A stretch of DNA of 64,000 nucleotides. Origin: JAGVPT01 sp963772165 (lineage in GTDB: Bacteria; Bacteroidota; Ignavibacteria; UBA10030; UBA8401). Positions 25,011-35,284 of this stretch are shown in pieces. The stretch covers positions 246,894 through 310,893 of the forward strand of contig CAVYWA010000011.1 of NCBI GenBank assembly GCA_963772165.1. The letters run 5' to 3'. Made by a program: the position numbers and the translations under genes. Position 1 is the first letter of the stretch; each line of letters starts with the position of its first letter. The notes under the pieces are model-generated. The model saw only the letters and a program-made list of their open reading frames with translations, was not told the DNA's origin and searched no databases.

Positions 25011-25958
25011 ATGAATAGCATGCCATTTTCTACACCCATTTTATTTCTCATTTTTAACCGCCCGGATACGACTGCGAGAGTCTTTGAGCGAATCCGTGAG
25101 ATAAAGCCTCGCCATCTTTTCATTTCGGCCGACGGACCAAGGGCGCATAAAATCCATGAAAAAGAGCTGTGCGATGCGGCGCGGAAGGTCGTTGCGAATG
25201 TCGATTGGGAGTGTGACGTCAAAACAAATTTCCGCGAAGAGAATGCCGGATGTAAAATCAGTGTGAGCTCCGGGATCACGTGGTTTTTTAAAAACGTCGA
25301 AGAAGGTATTATTCTCGAAGATGACTGCCTGCCGGAAATTTCATTTTTTTATTTTTGTGAAACTCTCCTTGCGTATTACAGGGACGACGAGAGAATAATG
25401 CATATCGGCGGTGCTAATTTTCAGGACGGAAATACACGAGGAAATGGTAGCTATTATTTTTCACATATCAATCACATTTGGGGTTGGGCTACATGGAAGC
25501 GTGCATGGGGGAAATATGACGTTGGAGTTTCTTCCTACCCGGAACTTCTTAGGCAAGACATGCTACCGCACTTGTTCACAAATTCGAAGATGGAAAAATT
25601 TTGGGAGAAAAGATTTGAACTTGCTTACAACGGTAAGATTGATACATGGGATATTCAATGGCAGTACGCGATGAGTGTCAACCACGGACTGGCGGTCATT
25701 CCCAATCAGAATCTCGTTGCGAATATTGGGTTCGATGCTGCTGCGACCCATACAACTGATAAATTCAATACTCTTGCCAACATCCCAACTTCAGCAATTG
25801 ATAGCATTGTACACCCTTCTCAAATCATTCCTGACGTTACTGCGGATTATTACGCTTTCCGAACGTATTTTTCCCCTCCCAAAGCAAGGAAATTATTGTA
25901 TCTTATGCTTCGGCAGGTTAACGCTTTAAAAACATCTCTTAAACACCTTTCAATCTGA
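25011..25958 (+). CDS. HlpA-like nucleotide-diphospho-sugar transferase
   Basis: The 315-residue protein begins TPILFLIFNRPDTTARVFERIREIKPRHLFISADGPR, and has GITWFFKNVEEGIILEDDCLPEISFFYFCE, with the EDD metal motif. GGANFQDG and INHIWGWATWKRAWGKYD follow. This set is the profile of the HlpA-like (hemolytic protein-like) GT-A family found in many polysaccharide clusters. Its TGA overlaps the ATG of the next gene (TGATG), so the two are translationally coupled. Confidence 0.8.
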   Translation: MNSMPFSTPILFLIFNRPDTTARVFERIREIKPRHLFISADGPRAHKIHEKELCDAARKVVANVDWECDVKTNFREENAGCKISVSSGITWFFKNVEEGIILEDDCLPEISFFYFCETLLAYYRDDERIMHIGGANFQDGNTRGNGSYYFSHINHIWGWATWKRAWGKYDVGVSSYPELLRQDMLPHLFTNSKMEKFWEKRFELAYNGKIDTWDIQWQYAMSVNHGLAVIPNQNLVANIGFDAAATHTTDKFNTLANIPTSAIDSIVHPSQIIPDVTADYYAFRTYFSPPKARKLLYLMLRQVNALKTSLKHLSI

Positions 25959-26899
25959 TGGCTTTTATGATAAAAAGACTTAGCGACTTTTTTGAATCGT
26001 CTTTAGTTACGCTTTTTAATCGGCTCGATAAGCCGACGCTTGAAAATCGTCTGTTACTTGGCCAGATCCTTTCTCAACAGGTTCGGACTACAACGCATAT
26101 TAACAATTTGTCTGAGGTCGAATTTAAAATATTTTCACAAAACTGTGAAGACGGGATAATACAATATCTTATTTCTCACGTGCCCATCTCCAACAAAATA
26201 TTTGTAGAATTTGGTGTCGGTGACTTTAGAGAATCTAATACCCGCTTTCTCCTGTTGCACAATAAATGGAAGGGTTTGGTGATGGATTCAGAAAAGAAAT
26301 TTATTTCTCGAATTCATTCATATGACTTTTATTGGAAGTATGATCTAACTGCGATTCAAGCTTTTGTAACAAAAAATAGCATTAATGATCTTCTTAAGGA
26401 GAATGGCTTCACAGGAGATATTGGACTTTTAAGCATTGATATTGACGGTAATGATTATTGGGTTTGGGATGCCATCGCCATTATACAACCAAGAATTGTA
26501 ATTTGTGAATATAATAATGTGTTTGGAAAAAACCTCGCTGTAACGATTCCATATTACGCCGAATTTAATCGGACAAAAGCACATTATTCCAACTTATATT
26601 TCGGCGCATCTCTTAGAGCCTTATGTCTTTTGGGGAAGGAAAAGGGATATATATTTGCTGGTTCAGATAGTGCCGGTGCAAATGCTTTTTTTGTACAAAA
26701 TGATGTTGCCCAGAACATTGCTCAGCGTACATGTGAAGAAGGGTATGTTCAGGGTCTTGCCCGTGAGTCACGCGACACTCACGGCCGGTTAAACTATGTC
26801 TCGGGTGCAGATCGAATCAACCTCATTGCTAACGAAAAGGTATTCGATGTTCTCACTCAAAAAGAAGTCGTTCTGCAGGAACTTCTTCCAAGATCATAG
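25958..26899 (+). CDS. FkbM-like methyltransferase-fold protein
   Basis: A 313-residue protein with FSQNCEDGIIQYLISHVP, IFVEFGVGDFRESNTRFLLL (SAM-binding loop E/D-x-G-x-G type), GLVMDSEKKF, and IGLLSIDIDGNDYWVWDAI followed by RIVICEYNNVFG. These correspond to motifs I, II and the DxDGxD segment of FkbM-type O-methyltransferases. It overlaps the HlpA-like gene by one base. Likely methylates a sugar of the surface glycan; it could instead be a non-catalytic relative, since the acceptor site cannot be judged. Confidence 0.65.
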   Translation: MAFMIKRLSDFFESSLVTLFNRLDKPTLENRLLLGQILSQQVRTTTHINNLSEVEFKIFSQNCEDGIIQYLISHVPISNKIFVEFGVGDFRESNTRFLLLHNKWKGLVMDSEKKFISRIHSYDFYWKYDLTAIQAFVTKNSINDLLKENGFTGDIGLLSIDIDGNDYWVWDAIAIIQPRIVICEYNNVFGKNLAVTIPYYAEFNRTKAHYSNLYFGASLRALCLLGKEKGYIFAGSDSAGANAFFVQNDVAQNIAQRTCEEGYVQGLARESRDTHGRLNYVSGADRINLIANEKVFDVLTQKEVVLQELLPRS

Positions 26900-26970
26900 T
26901 CCTCTTCAACAAAAACCGATGAATTGCTCTCATGTCAGGGCTTTCTTGTTGGTGAGTGTTGCTATAAACG

Positions 26971-26999
26971 TTGACAATACTTTAAAAAAAACTTACATT
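26971..26999 (+). promoter_or_regulatory. sigma70-type promoter for the T9SS cargo gene
   Basis: TTGACA (26971-26976), an A-rich 17-bp spacer, TACATT (26994-26999). A strong AGGAGGGG ribosome site (27053-27060) follows before the ATG at 27068, suggesting high expression. Confidence 0.6.
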
Positions 27000-27067
27000 C
27001 TTGCCATCCCTCAATTCTGGGATTTAGTATTTTTTCCATCCATAATTACCTTAGGAGGGGATCCACC

Positions 27068-29002
27068 ATGAAAAAGACTACCATTGCTATTTCTTCATTA
27101 TTAGTGCTCCTTTTGACGTTTGGTTTCTTCAATACCGCAACGGCACAGAAGAACGACCTCCCATCGAATGACCTCAAAAGTTCAAATAATTTAGGAAAAA
27201 CGCTGAACACCTCTTCAATAGAAGCTGATGCGATGTATTTTTATAGTACCTCCATCGGCTGGGTCTATGGTATTAACGGGATGATCGCAAAAACAACCGA
27301 TGGGGGGGCAGATTGGGTTCAACAAAATTCTCCTACTGAAAATTTTATTTTGAAATTATTTTTCATAAATCCAAACATAGGCTGGGCATGCGGGTATAAC
27401 GGTACGTTTCTGCGCACAACCAATGGAGGGAATCTCTGGATACCTGAGCAGCTTGGAACAGCTAAGAACGTCGTTTCTGTCTTCTTTTTGGATGAAAACA
27501 AGGGGTGGGTGGTAGGAGATAGCGGCCTTCTTCTTTCGACACAAAATGGGGGAACAATATGGACCCCACAATCAAGCGGTACAGTGAATGGCTTGCGGAG
27601 AATTCAATTTACAGATTCGAGTAACGGCTGGATTGTCGGAAGCGAGGGGTGTATCCTCCATACGTCAAATGGCGGAACAACGTGGACATCGCAAAACAGT
27701 ACGACGACAACAATTCTTTGGAGCTGTTCATTTCTCGATTCATTGCATGGATATGCCGTTGGGGGTGACCCGAATGCTGGTACAATGGTTTTTGTAAAAA
27801 CGACCGATGGAGGTGCCTCATGGGTTTCTCAAACAGCATTTCCTTCTACGTTGTTTGATGTGGGCTTTATTAATCTCGATACTGGATGGGTTATCGGGCG
27901 GTCTGGAACTATTTTGAAAACTACAAATGGCGGCAGTAGTTGGACGCCAGAAGGAAACACCAGTTACTGGCTGTCCTGGGGATCTTTCTTGAATAGCGAT
28001 ACATCATACGTGCTTTGCCCCAGTACAACGCCGCTGTTATTTACTACTACCAATGGCGGCAGTAGTTGGAGTATTCGAAACATCATTATTACAACAACGT
28101 CACCGATACTGTCCGCGAACAGTATTACCGATGTTCCTAACGATAATGGCAAGCAAGTATTTATTAAATGGACGACGAGTGGTTCACCGATTGACTTAGG
28201 TGTAACGAACTTCAGCATTTACCGGTTTGATCAACAAGCATGGACGTATATCAAAGATGTTCCTGTCCTCTCGGACAGTGTCTATCAAACCGTAGTGCCA
28301 ACGCTCTATGATTCAACAATTATCCATGGCATGTATTATTCAGTCTTTAAAGTCATTGCGCATACCTCAGATCCGTCGATCTATATGACCATTGGGCCGG
28401 ACAGCGGGTATTCAGTCGATAATTTGCCGCCGCTCGCCCCAATAGATGGAACAGCAATACAATTATCCGGCGGTAATGTTGTAATCCGCTGGCACGCCGC
28501 AGAAAATATCTATGGAGATTTTAAAGAATACGTTCTTTATCGGTCATCACAGTCTGACTTTGTGCCTTCACCGGCCACACGCATCGCTTTTGTTCAAGAC
28601 ACAGTGTATACGGATTTGACGGCTCAAGGAAATAGATTTTATTACAAGACGACGTCAATGGATTATTCTGGTAATGAAAGTCAGCCTTTAGCTATTTCAA
28701 CAACGACCAGTGTAGAAGTTGTCAATTCACAGGCCCCTCAAACATACAGTCTTGCCCAGAATTATCCCAATCCTTTTAACCCCTCAACACAAATTCAATT
28801 CAGCATTGTGCAATTGGGTTATGTGACGTTGAAAGTTTTTGACCTCTCCGGCAAGGAGGTCGCATCGCTAATTTCTCAGGAGATGCCGGCAGGGACCTAT
28901 ACCGTTCCTTTTTCTGCTAAAAATTTGAGCAGTGGGATGTATTTGTATCGTTTAGAGGCAGGGATCTTTTCATCAACAAAAAAAATGCTGGTTGTGAAAT
29001 AA
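27068..29002 (+). CDS. secreted YCF48/BNR-repeat beta-propeller protein with type IX secretion C-terminal domain
   Basis: A signal peptide (residues 1-26) leads into seven repeats ending TTDGGxxW or TTNGGxxW (for example KTTDGGADW, RTTNGGNLW, HTSNGGTTW, KTTNGGSSW), the YCF48/HCF136-like propeller pattern, over residues 60-345. Two fibronectin-like beta modules follow (about 355-550). Residues 560-644 are a T9SS sorting domain: YSLAQNYPNPFNPSTQIQFS, LKVFDLSGKEVASL, GTYTVPFSAKNLSSGMYLYRLEAG, KKMLVVK. The protein should be exported by Sec, cross the outer membrane by T9SS and be attached or released. Ligand unknown. It sits inside the glycan cluster with its own promoter. Confidence 0.9.
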   Translation: MKKTTIAISSLLVLLLTFGFFNTATAQKNDLPSNDLKSSNNLGKTLNTSSIEADAMYFYSTSIGWVYGINGMIAKTTDGGADWVQQNSPTENFILKLFFINPNIGWACGYNGTFLRTTNGGNLWIPEQLGTAKNVVSVFFLDENKGWVVGDSGLLLSTQNGGTIWTPQSSGTVNGLRRIQFTDSSNGWIVGSEGCILHTSNGGTTWTSQNSTTTTILWSCSFLDSLHGYAVGGDPNAGTMVFVKTTDGGASWVSQTAFPSTLFDVGFINLDTGWVIGRSGTILKTTNGGSSWTPEGNTSYWLSWGSFLNSDTSYVLCPSTTPLLFTTTNGGSSWSIRNIIITTTSPILSANSITDVPNDNGKQVFIKWTTSGSPIDLGVTNFSIYRFDQQAWTYIKDVPVLSDSVYQTVVPTLYDSTIIHGMYYSVFKVIAHTSDPSIYMTIGPDSGYSVDNLPPLAPIDGTAIQLSGGNVVIRWHAAENIYGDFKEYVLYRSSQSDFVPSPATRIAFVQDTVYTDLTAQGNRFYYKTTSMDYSGNESQPLAISTTTSVEVVNSQAPQTYSLAQNYPNPFNPSTQIQFSIVQLGYVTLKVFDLSGKEVASLISQEMPAGTYTVPFSAKNLSSGMYLYRLEAGIFSSTKKMLVVK

Positions 29003-29121
29003 TATCATTGATTTGTTTCCTTCTGAAATGCAAGATAAATCTAAATCCATTGCTGATAATATAGAATGACGTCTACTTATGCAAGTGACCGTCATCCCAG
29101 AGTTTGTGAGAGTTTTCGCGA

Positions 29122-30294
29122 TTGAAAAATAAATCATCAATTATTTTTAAAATATTGAAGCGGAGGGTATTATTTTTAGTTGAATATCTCTTGCTGCGTT
29201 TTGAGCGGTACCATGGTGAAAATGTTCAAGCTCGTAGCGAAGATGCTCTTCTGATAGTGAGGTTGGATGGCATAGGAGATTACATATTATTCCGGAATTG
29301 CATCCATTTCATAAAAGAAAGCAGTATATATAAAGGACATAAGATTCTATTGTTAGGGAATAAAGCGTACAGAGACATAGCGGAAAATCAGGATGCAAAC
29401 GACATTGATAAATTTCTTTGGGTTGATATCAATAAGACACGATGGAGCCTTTCATATCGGAAGAAACTGCTCGATACAATAAACGCCTACAAGGTTCGTA
29501 CAATTTTCCATCCTACATACTCGCGATGTTTTTATGTCGATGCGTTGATCAAGAATGCCAAGGCAACGGCCGCCTATGCCGTCGACGGTGACACGAGAAA
29601 TATTCTTTCATGGGTAAAGCATATTTCTAATACGTATTATTCACACCTCCTTACGCTTAATCACGAAGTAATTTTTGAATTTGAAAGAAACAAAAATGTT
29701 ACCGAACAATTTCTCCATACACGCATTGCTCTGACCAAGCCCCAATTAACTCTCTCTTCTTCAGTATCGGTACCCGAGAGAAAATATGTTGTTGTGTTTC
29801 CCGATGCCTTTGCAAAAAACAGGTTGTGGCCGGTTGACAGCTATGCTGAGATTGCCTCTTATTTCATTGATAAATATGGCTTTGATGTTGTTGTCGCCGG
29901 CACGGATCAAAGCAAGGGGGAATACATCGTGAGGAAGGTTAACTCTGATAAAGTAAGGGATGTTACTTTGAAGACGACGCTCATGCAATTGGCAGAGTTA
30001 ACCAAAAATGCGGAATTACTGATTTCAAACGATACGAGCGCGGTTCATATAGGCGTAGCGGTGAATACCAACGTGATTTGCCTGTCAAACGGAAACACCT
30101 ACGGAAGATTTGTCCCGTATCCGGAACGTGTGTATTCCAGGATCATCACGCTTTTTCCTGAAGAAATAGAGAAGGAAAAATTGAATGATGTTCAAGCATC
30201 AAGAAAATATCTTCACGGTTCTGAATATCCCATTTCCGGTATAAGTACCCGAACGGGTGAAACAGGCGATCATAAAAATGCTGGGATAATGTGA
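29122..30294 (+). CDS. glycosyltransferase family 9 (heptosyltransferase-like), second copy
   Basis: A 390-residue protein whose best start is TTG at 29122; no ATG lies before the conserved region. DALLIVRLDGIGDYILFRNCIHFIKES is the GT9 N-terminal motif (RxDxIGD). VVVFPDAFAKNRLWPVDSYAEIASYF and LLISNDTSAVHIGVAVNTNVICLSNGNTYGRFVPYP are the C-terminal NDP-sugar-binding motifs. It differs from the GT9 at 22577, which has a weaker C-terminal loop. Likely heptosyl or related transfer in LPS or cell-surface glycan assembly. Confidence 0.85.
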   Translation: MKNKSSIIFKILKRRVLFLVEYLLLRFERYHGENVQARSEDALLIVRLDGIGDYILFRNCIHFIKESSIYKGHKILLLGNKAYRDIAENQDANDIDKFLWVDINKTRWSLSYRKKLLDTINAYKVRTIFHPTYSRCFYVDALIKNAKATAAYAVDGDTRNILSWVKHISNTYYSHLLTLNHEVIFEFERNKNVTEQFLHTRIALTKPQLTLSSSVSVPERKYVVVFPDAFAKNRLWPVDSYAEIASYFIDKYGFDVVVAGTDQSKGEYIVRKVNSDKVRDVTLKTTLMQLAELTKNAELLISNDTSAVHIGVAVNTNVICLSNGNTYGRFVPYPERVYSRIITLFPEEIEKEKLNDVQASRKYLHGSEYPISGISTRTGETGDHKNAGIM

Positions 30295-30453
30295 ATTTTA
30301 CGTTGTGCCCTGTTCGAAGAGCAGCCAAGCGGAGAGGCTGTAAGGAAAATGAAAGATCAAGGATTTATTACTATTCGGCTGCCGGCAAATCCCTATCGTA
30401 CATGAGTGGTCAGAAATGATTAGCGGGGATGTACATCGAGTGCGATGTTTTCT

Positions 30454-31714
30454 TCAACAGCCGCTGAGAATAGAAGAAAACTTCTGTGCGATGATCTCCC
30501 GGCTGAATATTTTCGCAGCGTCAGGATTCGGCCGCGAGTTATCGACGAGAGAAAGAATGTCATTCTTGTTGTCATTGTAGCGAAAGAGCTGCCCGGCATT
30601 TGCTTGTCTTAAAATTTCCGCCACTTCTGTATTGTCGTCGCCAAACGCAATAATCTTATTCCCCGTACGGAGATATTCAAATAATTTACCAGGCACGTGC
30701 CGTCTTTCCGTTGCACAGACGAGTAAATATTGTGCGTTCAGCATTTCTTGAACAACTTCTGCATACGGGAGAAATCCGAGGGTACTCGGTGTATTCGGAA
30801 AGTCCGGTTTCGGCGACGGATTGCTTTATCCCGGGGCTGACGGTCCCGGTAAATCGCAAACGTAGCTTCCTTCCCCGGCTGATTTCCTGCTTAATATTTT
30901 TCCATAACCCAACCGGGTTTTGGTAGTCAAAAATATTTCCGGTGTGGAGAATAACTTCGGTATCGTCTTTCGATGATTGGCGATGCAGTCCAACAAAAGT
31001 TTCTTCATTGTATCCCCAATACAACACGTGAGATTTATTCTTTATCAACGGATATTTTTTAACGTAATCTTCCATCATGCTTTCGGTAACGAATACGATT
31101 TGCCGCGCATGTTCGAGCGTTGTGCGTTCGAAGTAATTGTCTAAAGCGAGGGTTGGGGCACTCCGTTTGAATCCCTTATAATACACGATATCGACCCACG
31201 GATCGATGAGCACCGGAATATGCGGGATGTTGTAGCGTTTACTTAATGTTTTTCCGATGAGATGAGAACTGTGGGGAGGGCCGATAGAGACAATCACTTT
31301 CGGTGCACTAGAACCGATCAGTCGTTTTCCGCCGCGGATTGCCGACATATACCAGCCGACACGTGCATCGGGGACGAAGAGATTCATTCGAACCCAAATT
31401 GCAAGTTTATGCCTCAATGTCTGATGTGTTTGTGAAATCGTTTCGGAAGCAATGAGCGGTGCGTTGGATTGCTTGCCGAGCAATTTTCGATACAACCCGA
31501 ACGGTTCGTTGGCTGCGGTTTTGATAATTTTCCATTGCGGGTCGATTTCTTTCACAAGGCTTTCATCTTTGTGCGAGAAGGTATCTTCGTCGATGGTGAG
31601 GATGGACGGATCCCAGCCAAGCGCGGCGAGGTGCTTGATGATGAAGAGGGGCCAATGGAGCGACGCTTTGCCGGAGGGGGGCCAGAAGTACGAAATGAAC
31701 AACACCTTTTTCAT
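30454..31714 (-). pseudogene. glycosyltransferase family 4, interrupted by a +1 frameshift
   Basis: The first part (from ATG 31714) reads KKVLFISYFWPPSGKASLHWPLFIIKHLAALGWD, the donor-free N-domain start of GT4 enzymes (PPxGG-like), and continues to TGTVSPGIKQSVAETGLSEYTEY. One extra C in the run opposite 30780-30782 then breaks the frame. In the next frame the protein continues without loss: LGFLPYAEVVQEMLNAQYLL, RRHVPGKLFEYLRTGNKIIAFG, with the GT4 E-x7-E region (PGKLFEYL). Removing one base restores about 419 residues. Everything else looks intact, so sequencing error or a recent mutation is likely. It faces the phosphatase gene at 31894. Confidence 0.85.
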
Positions 31715-31893
31715 TATGAGCGGATTTTCTTACATTCCATGGTTGCTGAAGTAGCAGGAGATCCCTCCTCAATATATCAAAAAACGAAGAAAAAACCATC
31801 AGCCTGCGAGCTATCGGAGCTTAAGGAATTTCCTTGTAACGAATTGTTCGATTTTCCGTATATTTAAAAGGAAAGAAACCTCAGAATACTTCT

Positions 31894-34695
31894 ATGAAAT
31901 ATTTCGACGAAAATCCTAAAGTTGTACGATTTCTTATCAGCGTGCTGACGCTGTACCTTCTTTTCCTCGGGGCAGTGACATTCTATCGCTACACAAGCAG
32001 CCCGACCGATGAAAACTGGTTCAGGAATTCTTCGTCTACTCTGTATGTCGTTAAAAATTGCTCCGGAGTTATTGTTAAAAAGGATTCGCATAAACCGTTT
32101 GGGGTATCTACTGGATACGGCATGGATTCGATTCGAGTGGGAGACTTGCTCTTATCGGTGAATGATCAAGATCCGGTCAATCCGGCGGGCATTGATAGCA
32201 TTGTGAAAAGGGCGCCGGGGGATTCGATTCTTATTTCCGTTGATCGCTCGACGGAAAATACAGGCATCGTATTCAAGGTAGCGAAATCGTTTGTTTCCTC
32301 CGGCATCGTTCGAACAATCCCGCCGACGGCGTATGTTTTTGACGTGATTGAAAATGGAGCGTCCGACCGTGCAGGGATGAAGATCGGTGATTTGATCGTT
32401 CACATCAACGGGAAGGGATTTAAGAATGTCAATGAAGCCGATTCTATTATGCGGCAGGGCCAGATCGGAAAATCAATTGAGTATGAAGTCCTTCGTGCCA
32501 ACCGAACGGTAAGGCTGGATGTGACCCTTGCAACTTTTGGCATCCCCATCTCGTGCTTTATTGTTTTCCTTTCGGGACTGTTGTACATGATGACCGGCCT
32601 ATTCTTGTCGCTCAAACGCCCGCAATTGAAAGCCGCGAGATTGACCGGTTTGACATTTTTGTCGTTGGGTTTCTTTATGGTGGTGTTACTTTTGCTGCGG
32701 GACAGTTCGAACGACCTTTTTGTTCGCGTTCGCGGGGGCACATTGATATGTTCGATCTTCTTCGGCTTAGCATTGGAGTTCCACAGCCGGCATTATTTTC
32801 CCAAAGAAAGGCCGGAACTTCTGTCCCACCGCTGGATACGGATCACAATGTACGTGCTTGCGGCGGCTTCCATCATTTATGCATATCTGAATCCAGGGGT
32901 ATCGCCGTTTCTCGGTTTGGCTCCGATGTCCCTTTTTGCTGCCGGTGTTTCCATTTATTTTTGGAAACAGTGCAGTCCCGAATACAAAAGATTGTCCCGC
33001 ATCATCAACTGGGTTTCGGTTGCTTCACTGGTCATTTGCATCGGGATAGGGTACCTCATAAGCAAAATGAACAGCCAGGACTATACATATTTTGGTTACA
33101 TGGGGGCTGCGCTTTCGGCGATTCCCCTTGCGCATCTTTACTCAATCGGAAGGTACCGCTTGTTGGACTTAGATTTACGAGTAAGGCGGAATATTCAATA
33201 CTCGGTAATCTCCTGGTTGTGGATACTCGTGCTGGCGGCTGTTTCTGTCAAAATCCTGGTGGCCCTGCCCCAAACAAAATTGAATTTGCCTAATGTCCGG
33301 CTCACGGGTGCTTCGATTGAAATATTGCGATCGCCGGCTCTCCCCGCACAGCAGGAGCCTTTTGAGAAGGCTGTGCTCATGGTCCTTGCGGTTGTTCTTA
33401 CGCTTGCGATATGGTTTGTAGGACGGAAGGGACAGGAGATTATCGATACACTCTACGACCGGGCACGTTACGATTATCGGCGCTCGGCAAACGAGCTTGC
33501 AGAGGTGATGGGAACAAAGCTCGGCATGGTCGACCTTGCCCGTGGAATCGTAGAAAAACTGAGCAAGCTGATGAAGCTCAAACGCGTGGGGATTATTTTT
33601 TTCCGGGATGAAACCACGTGCTGTTGTACGGAGACGCAGGGGTTCGACGGCAGCGAATGGAAAAATTTCTGCCTTATGGAAAATAAAAAACTCATCGATG
33701 CTATTCAGAACTTCAGGGGCGAGTTTAGCGTCGATTACCTCCCGTCCGAGATCAAAGAAAATTTTCGGCAGCAGGAATTTCAGTATGTTATCCCCGTTCG
33801 TTCGAAGGACAAGTTGATCGGCGCACTGTTCGTCGGCGAAAAGCTATCCGAGTCGACCTTTCAGCAGGAAGACCTGCAGCTCTTATCGTCGACGGCGAAG
33901 CAGGCGTCGGTGGCGATTGAAAATGCATTTTTGTATGAGGAACTTGCCGAACAAGAACGTATCAAGCATGAACTGGACATCGCTCGCCGTATCCAGGAAG
34001 GCTTGCTGCCGAAGAAAATTCCCGCGATGAAAGGACTTGATATTGCCGGGATTTCAATTCCCGCGATGTCGGTCGGGGGAGATTATTTCGATTACATTCA
34101 GCTCGGACCGAAAAAACTCCTCGTTGTTGTTGCGGACGTTTCAGGAAAAGGGATGTCGGCCGCTTTGTATATGTCGAAGATACAAGGGATGGTTCAGCTC
34201 GCAGCACATATGTATAAGACTCCGAAAGAGATGCTCATTCACATCAACCGGCGTATTTTCGAAGGGATCGAAAGGAAATCATTTATCACAATGATCCTGG
34301 CAGTGTTTGACCTTCAAAGGAACGAAGTGCGTATCTGCCGTGCCGGCCACAACAAAGCGCTGATCGGATTAAACGGAAAACTGCAATTTCTTAACGGTCA
34401 TGGCATTGGCCTTGGCTTGGAGCGGGGAAAGATTTTTGAAAAAGAACTCCAAGAAATTCGAAAGCCGCTGACCAAGGATGGCATTTTTGTCTTCTATTCG
34501 GACGGTTTAACCGAAGCAATGGACGAACAGAAAAATCAATTTGGTGAAGAAACGGTCAATAAGCTCGTTCAATCGAAGAGGAGCATGCGGGCAGCTGATT
34601 TGAAGAGCGCGATTATTTCTTCCGTCGAAAAATTCCGTGGAGGGGCGGAACCTCATGATGACCTGACATTGGTCGTCGTGAAAACTTCCAAATGA
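31894..34695 (+). CDS. membrane PDZ-GAF-PP2C (SpoIIE/RsbU-type) serine phosphatase
   Basis: A 933-residue multidomain regulator. One membrane segment (11-31) leads to a periplasmic region with two PDZ-like halves (GYGMDSIRVGDLLLSVND near 75-95 and VIENGASDRAGMKIGDLIVHING near 155-178). About eight hydrophobic segments follow (210-500), then a cytoplasmic GAF domain (about 540-690), a short coiled coil (ERIKHELDIARRIQEGLLP) and a SpoIIE/PP2C domain with GGDYFDYI, VADVSGKGMSAALYMS, CRAGHNKAL, FYSDGLTEAMD and HDDLTLVVV carrying the metal-binding Asp residues. Such proteins dephosphorylate anti-sigma-factor antagonists in partner-switching systems. No anti-anti-sigma gene is adjacent, so the target is unknown. 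Confidence 0.92.
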   Translation: MKYFDENPKVVRFLISVLTLYLLFLGAVTFYRYTSSPTDENWFRNSSSTLYVVKNCSGVIVKKDSHKPFGVSTGYGMDSIRVGDLLLSVNDQDPVNPAGIDSIVKRAPGDSILISVDRSTENTGIVFKVAKSFVSSGIVRTIPPTAYVFDVIENGASDRAGMKIGDLIVHINGKGFKNVNEADSIMRQGQIGKSIEYEVLRANRTVRLDVTLATFGIPISCFIVFLSGLLYMMTGLFLSLKRPQLKAARLTGLTFLSLGFFMVVLLLLRDSSNDLFVRVRGGTLICSIFFGLALEFHSRHYFPKERPELLSHRWIRITMYVLAAASIIYAYLNPGVSPFLGLAPMSLFAAGVSIYFWKQCSPEYKRLSRIINWVSVASLVICIGIGYLISKMNSQDYTYFGYMGAALSAIPLAHLYSIGRYRLLDLDLRVRRNIQYSVISWLWILVLAAVSVKILVALPQTKLNLPNVRLTGASIEILRSPALPAQQEPFEKAVLMVLAVVLTLAIWFVGRKGQEIIDTLYDRARYDYRRSANELAEVMGTKLGMVDLARGIVEKLSKLMKLKRVGIIFFRDETTCCCTETQGFDGSEWKNFCLMENKKLIDAIQNFRGEFSVDYLPSEIKENFRQQEFQYVIPVRSKDKLIGALFVGEKLSESTFQQEDLQLLSSTAKQASVAIENAFLYEELAEQERIKHELDIARRIQEGLLPKKIPAMKGLDIAGISIPAMSVGGDYFDYIQLGPKKLLVVVADVSGKGMSAALYMSKIQGMVQLAAHMYKTPKEMLIHINRRIFEGIERKSFITMILAVFDLQRNEVRICRAGHNKALIGLNGKLQFLNGHGIGLGLERGKIFEKELQEIRKPLTKDGIFVFYSDGLTEAMDEQKNQFGEETVNKLVQSKRSMRAADLKSAIISSVEKFRGGAEPHDDLTLVVVKTSK

Positions 34696-34751
34696 CCGGA
34701 TTGATGCGTTCTAAAAAGCGGAGAAACGTTTGTCGCAGAAAACACGCCGTT

Positions 34752-35252
34752 TTATCGGCTTTTGTGCAGCGCTAGCAGCATATCGCAGAGTTCCCTTACG
34801 CATCCTGCTCCCCCTTTCTTCTTCGTGATGTAATGGGCAACTTTTTTATTTTCGTCAGTGCCGTCTGACGGCGTTGCGGCAAAGCCAACGCGTTTCATTA
34901 CTTCGAGATCATTGACGTCATCGCCGATATAGGCAACTTCTTCCCATGTCAATGCATGGCGCTTCATCAGCATCTCCATCGCGTTCACCTTATCGCGTGC
35001 GCCTTGAACAAGGTCGGTAATCCTTAATTTAGCGGCGCGCCGTTCCACTATTTTTGTATCTTCGCTGGTGACGATCGCAAGCGTATATCCTGCGTTTCGG
35101 AGAAGCACCAAACCCATCCCGTCCCGCGTGTTGAATTTCTTCAACTCATCCCCCTGTTCCGAATAGTACATTCCCGAGTCGGTAAGCACTCCGTCGACAT
35201 CGGTTGCAAGCATTTTAATTTTCTTGAGTCGGGGAAGAAGGGATTTTTTCAT
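34752..35252 (-). CDS. kdsC: 3-deoxy-D-manno-octulosonate 8-phosphate phosphatase (KdsC type, HAD)
   Basis: The 166-residue HAD phosphatase has MLATDVDGVLTDSGMYY (DxDG nucleophile motif), LAIVTSEDTKIVERRAAKL (motif II), and VAYIGDDVNDLEVM (motif III). The short length without a cap domain and GDELKKFNTRDGMG are typical of KdsC, which forms tetramers. It frees phosphate from Kdo-8-P in Kdo synthesis, the sugar used by WaaA at the window start. It lies 32 bp downstream of the aminotransferase gene. Confidence 0.88.
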   Translation of the reverse strand: MKKSLLPRLKKIKMLATDVDGVLTDSGMYYSEQGDELKKFNTRDGMGLVLLRNAGYTLAIVTSEDTKIVERRAAKLRITDLVQGARDKVNAMEMLMKRHALTWEEVAYIGDDVNDLEVMKRVGFAATPSDGTDENKKVAHYITKKKGGAGCVRELCDMLLALHKSR

Positions 35253-35284
35253 GCTGAATTGATTGTTAAAATTTTAAGGATTTT

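Noticed and set aside
30711..30926. Plus-strand frame over the frameshifted GT4 gene
   Set aside because: Antisense shadow; the repaired minus-strand gene explains the region.
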